A stretch of DNA of 8,553 nt from Anaerolineales bacterium (lineage in GTDB: Bacteria > Chloroflexota > Anaerolineae > Anaerolineales > VGOW01), in assembly GCA_919901875.1 (NCBI GenBank), contig CAKKQG010000326.1, positions 1-8,553 of the forward strand, in the 5' to 3' direction. Numbering within the stretch: the stretch's first letter is position 1; the number at the start of each line of letters is the position of its first letter. A model generated the notes under the pieces. The model did no database searches and was not told the DNA's origin. It was given only the letters and a program-made list of their open reading frames with translations. Positions 5,989 through 8,553 of the stretch are shown piece by piece. Made by a program: the position numbers and the translations under genes.

Positions 5989-6036
5989 GAACAAGCGATT
6001 GGGTGTCCCCCCTCACCCAATCGCTTGTTCATTTTT
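5989..6036. terminator. Hairpin between convergent transcription units, probable bidirectional terminator
   Basis: A perfect 17-bp stem (5989-6005 with 6014-6030) with loop TCCCCCCT is followed on the plus strand by TTTTT at 6032-6036. It sits just after the stop of the minus-strand aminotransferase gene (6035) and downstream of the tRNA. The T-tract favours plus-strand termination; the minus-strand exit from the stem (GTAGATAATTG) has no U-tract. Confidence 0.65.
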
Positions 6037-7300
6037 ATTGCAAGCCCCGCACCGCCTCCACCAAACAATCCACCTCATCCACCGTGTTGTAATGCGCCGC
6101 GCCCACGCGCACCATGCCACCGCCCTCTTGCAGTTTCAACCGCTCCATAATCGCCAACGCATAGTAATTGCCATCCCACACAAAAATGTTTTGCTCCGCC
6201 AACTTCTCGGCGATCTTTCTCGGTGCCCAACCCTTGAGCGTAAATGAGACAGTCGGCACGCGGCGATCCAATTGATTCGGATTCGTGATGCCCCAAATTT
6301 TTAGATTCGGAATCTGACTCAACCCGTTGATTAAACGTTCACTCAATAGCTGCTCATACTGAAGTGATGCCGCCATTCCTGCGTGAACTTTCAACCTTCG
6401 TCCACTCATTCCGTTAAACTGACTCTCGAAGCCCCGACCAAACTCCTCGCCCAACCAAGATAAATACTCCACTGCACCAAGCGTCCCCGCCAACCCTTCG
6501 TGATTCTGCGTTCCAGTCTCAAACTTGTAGGGTGGTTTATTATCGGCGGGGCGCACCTTGTAAGATTGCAAACGATCCAAGAGATCATATTTGCCATACA
6601 CAATGCCCACGTGAGGACCAAAAAATTTGTAGGCAGAACAGGCAAGAAGATCGCAATCAAGTTTCTGCACGTCAATCGGTCCATGCGGCGCATACTGCAC
6701 CGCATCCACAAACACCAACGCCTTCACCGCGTGCGCCATACCGATCACATTTTGAATATCGTTGATCGTCCCCACCGCGTTGGAGGCATAACCACACGCC
6801 ACAATTTTTGTGCGCTCGTTGATCTGACTTTCAAAGTCCGCCATATCCAACGTGCAATCCTCTTCGCGCACATCCACCCAACGCACCACCGCGCCGCGAT
6901 CTTCTGCCATCATCGTCCAAGGGGTAATGTCGGCGTCATGATCGAGTCGCGTCACCACGATTTCATCGCCGGGCTTAAGCCACCGCCCCAGAGACCGCGA
7001 CACCGAGAAAGTAAGCGTGGTCATATTCGCTCCAAAAATAATTTCGTCAGGCGAGTTCGCGTTGAGCATATCTGCCATCGCCGCGTGCGCTTCGTGCAGC
7101 ACCTCATCCGAATCAATTGAAGTGCGAAACGCGCCGCCGTGATTAGCATTGTTGTGAAGCAGATAATGATCCATCCGATCCGCCACTTGCTTTGCCACTT
7201 GCGTGCCGCCGGGGTTGTCTAAAAAGATTCTTGGCTTGCCGTTGTCGCTAATATGCAGAGAAGGAAATTGAGAACGAATACGTTTAAGATCGAATGACAT
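6035..7300 (-). CDS. Cysteine desulfurase-like class V aminotransferase (VC1184-type) lacking the catalytic cysteine
   Basis: A 421-residue PLP-dependent fold-type I enzyme, cytoplasmic, with no signal peptide. It resembles the cysteine-desulfurase-like subfamily I know as TIGR01976 (VC1184 type). Visible elements are FLDNPGGTQV at 26-35, His121 in RLDHDADITPW (ring stacking), Asp199 in VDAVQYAPHGP (pyridine nitrogen), Lys225 in SAYKFFGPH (Schiff base) and FETGTQNHEG at 260-269. The C-terminal GGGMVRVGAAHYNTVDEVD is family-typical. Where SufS has GHHC with the catalytic Cys, this protein has GNYY (377-380), so sulfur transfer by the usual persulfide route is unlikely. An aminotransferase, lyase or isomerase reaction is possible, and the substrate is unknown. 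The start is supported by GGAG at 7308-7311 (complement), 7 nt upstream. It is divergent from the gene at 7358. Confidence 0.88.
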   Translation of the reverse strand: MSFDLKRIRSQFPSLHISDNGKPRIFLDNPGGTQVAKQVADRMDHYLLHNNANHGGAFRTSIDSDEVLHEAHAAMADMLNANSPDEIIFGANMTTLTFSVSRSLGRWLKPGDEIVVTRLDHDADITPWTMMAEDRGAVVRWVDVREEDCTLDMADFESQINERTKIVACGYASNAVGTINDIQNVIGMAHAVKALVFVDAVQYAPHGPIDVQKLDCDLLACSAYKFFGPHVGIVYGKYDLLDRLQSYKVRPADNKPPYKFETGTQNHEGLAGTLGAVEYLSWLGEEFGRGFESQFNGMSGRRLKVHAGMAASLQYEQLLSERLINGLSQIPNLKIWGITNPNQLDRRVPTVSFTLKGWAPRKIAEKLAEQNIFVWDGNYYALAIMERLKLQEGGGMVRVGAAHYNTVDEVDCLVEAVRGLQ

Positions 7301-7328
7301 GAGATGACTCCGTTAAGTGGGATGGTAA

Positions 7329-7336
7329 ACTATAAC
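7329..7336. promoter_or_regulatory. Overlapping candidate -10 elements of the divergent promoter region
   Basis: ACTATAAC contains TATAAC (7331-7336) for the plus-strand gene and, on the complement, TATAGT (7329-7334) for the minus-strand gene. No convincing -35 is visible for either. The plus-strand transcript would start near 7343 with a leader of about 15 nt. The whole divergent spacer is 57 bp. Confidence 0.35.
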
Positions 7337-7357
7337 ACGCACAGAGGAGACCAAACT

Positions 7358-8553
7358 ATGACCGCTCCATCCACTACGAATTACCAATTACTTGAAGACA
7401 CTTTCTGTAGTCGCTATCCCGACTATCAACGCACGCGCCATCTTGATGCGCTACGAGCGAGAGAGTATGTGCGACTCGATCAAGCACATCATGTGTATCT
7501 CGATTACACCGGCGGCGGACTTTACGCCGACTCGCAAGTGAAAGCGCACACGCAACTTTTGCTCGACAATGTTTTCGGCAACCCGCACTCCACCAACCCA
7601 ACCTCTATCGTCGCCACGCATCTCATCGAACACGCCCGCGCCTACCTCCTCCAATACTTCAACGCCTCGCCCGATGACTACATCGCCATCTTCACGCAAA
7701 ACGCAAGTGGCGCATTAAAAATTGTCGGCGAGTCCTATCCCTTCAATAAAGATGGACACTATCTGCTCACCTTTGATAATCACAACTCGGTCAACGGCAT
7801 CCGCGAATTTGCTCACGCCAAAGGGGCAACCGTCACCTACACCCCGACCCTGCCGCCCGATTTACGCATTGATGAAAACGCCCTCAACAAAAATTTAGAT
7901 CGCGCCGATCCAAACGCGCATAATTTGTTTGCCTATCCTGCTCAATCGAATTTCTCCGGCGTGCAACATTCACTTGAATGGATCGAGGTCGCCCACGCCA
8001 AAGGTTGGGATGTGCTGTTGGACGCCGCCGCCTTCATCCCCACCAACCGCCTCGATTTGAGCCTTTACCATCCCGACTTCGTCACACTCTCGTTCTATAA
8101 AATTTTCGGCTATCCCACCGGACTCGGCTGCCTCATCGCTCGCAAGAGTGCGTTGAAAAAACTGCATCGCCCGTGGTTCGCCGGTGGCACGATCACGGTG
8201 GCTTCGGTGCAAGGCAACAAACATTATTTGCACGACGGCGCGGAAGCCTTTGAAGATGGGACTTTAAATTATCTTGGCATTCCCGCCATTGAGATCGGGT
8301 TGAAACATATTGCCGCTATCAACATCGAAACGATTCACACCCGCGTCACCTGTCTCGCCGATTGGTTGTTAAAGGAACTCGTTTCACTAAAACACAATGG
8401 CGGCAACCCCGTTGTCAAAATTTATGGACCCACGGATATGCAAAATCGCGGCGGCACGATCACCATGAACTTTTTTGATCCAAGAGGTTGGTTTATTGAT
8501 CATCGCTACATCGAAGCCGAAGCAAACAAAGTGAACATCTCACTACGCACCGG
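7358..8553 (+). CDS. Molybdenum cofactor sulfurase-like class V aminotransferase (3' end beyond window)
   Basis: An open reading frame of 398 complete codons that runs off the window, so the C-terminus is missing. GGAG at 7346-7349 sits 8 nt before ATG 7358. It is a PLP-dependent fold-type I protein close to the N-terminal domain of molybdenum cofactor sulfurase: VYLDYTGGGLY (46-56), FGNPHSTNPTS (73-83), FTQNASGALK (112-121), DNHNSVNGIREFA (140-152), PAQSNFSG (194-201), Asp222 in LLDAAAF, the Schiff-base Lys248 in SFYKIFGYPTGLG, and RPWFAGGTI (271-279). The last visible residues, ISLRTG, are those that in the family precede the catalytic Cys motif CFCNPG, so the window stops just before the decisive residue. 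The family takes sulfur from cysteine to sulfurate Moco for xanthine dehydrogenase-type enzymes. Bacterial stand-alone relatives may act on other substrates. No Moco gene is visible nearby. Confidence 0.88.
   Translation, partial: MTAPSTTNYQLLEDTFCSRYPDYQRTRHLDALRAREYVRLDQAHHVYLDYTGGGLYADSQVKAHTQLLLDNVFGNPHSTNPTSIVATHLIEHARAYLLQYFNASPDDYIAIFTQNASGALKIVGESYPFNKDGHYLLTFDNHNSVNGIREFAHAKGATVTYTPTLPPDLRIDENALNKNLDRADPNAHNLFAYPAQSNFSGVQHSLEWIEVAHAKGWDVLLDAAAFIPTNRLDLSLYHPDFVTLSFYKIFGYPTGLGCLIARKSALKKLHRPWFAGGTITVASVQGNKHYLHDGAEAFEDGTLNYLGIPAIEIGLKHIAAINIETIHTRVTCLADWLLKELVSLKHNGGNPVVKIYGPTDMQNRGGTITMNFFDPRGWFIDHRYIEAEANKVNISLRT

Noticed and set aside
6500..7120. 206-codon plus-strand open frame opposite the minus-strand aminotransferase
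   Set aside because: Composition is His/Arg-rich and low in structure, with no ribosome binding site. The complementary frame encodes a well-conserved PLP enzyme.

Overview
This 8.5 kb window looks like chromosomal DNA of an aerobic, moderately GC-rich bacterium. My best guess is Chloroflexota (Anaerolineae-like). The guess rests on recollection of protein families and gene style (sdhCDAB with paralogous membrane anchors, a DUF6036-like nucleotidyltransferase, a VC1184-type class V aminotransferase, heptad intergenic repeats). It is not proven by a marker gene. No transposase, phage gene or CRISPR array was seen.

Positions 1-4606 hold a succinate dehydrogenase (complex II) operon. An extended -10 promoter (34-42) precedes sdhC (78-500) and sdhD (503-898), which encode the membrane anchors. 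Then come two genes with no obvious link to respiration: an uncharacterised 176-residue protein (895-1425) and a small DUF6036/AbiEii-like nucleotidyltransferase (1403-1963). The operon resumes with sdhA (1965-3761, TTG start) and sdhB (3837-4556) and closes with a strong intrinsic terminator (4561-4606). The two foreign-looking genes are joined by 4-bp and 23-bp overlaps and by a 1-nt gap to sdhA, so they should be co-transcribed with complex II. This toxin-antitoxin-like pair nested inside a core respiratory operon is the most interesting feature of the window. The sdhA-sdhB spacer consists almost wholly of degenerate 7-bp repeats in two inverted blocks, which would fold into a long hairpin ending at the sdhB start codon.

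Positions 4607-5789 hold a stand-alone signalling gene, a response-regulator receiver fused to a class III nucleotidyl cyclase, with its own promoter and a perfect 27-bp hairpin at its end. A tRNA-Arg(CCU) gene (5807-5879) follows, with imperfect pairing in the anticodon stem. The spacer after it carries a good sigma-70-like promoter that points straight into a hairpin with a T-tract, possibly a very short RNA.

Positions 6035-8553 hold two divergent PLP-dependent class V aminotransferase-fold genes. On the minus strand is a cysteine-desulfurase-like protein whose catalytic cysteine position is occupied by tyrosine. On the plus strand is a molybdenum-cofactor-sulfurase-like protein cut off by the window end. 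Their start codons are 57 bp apart, and candidate -10 elements for the two directions overlap.
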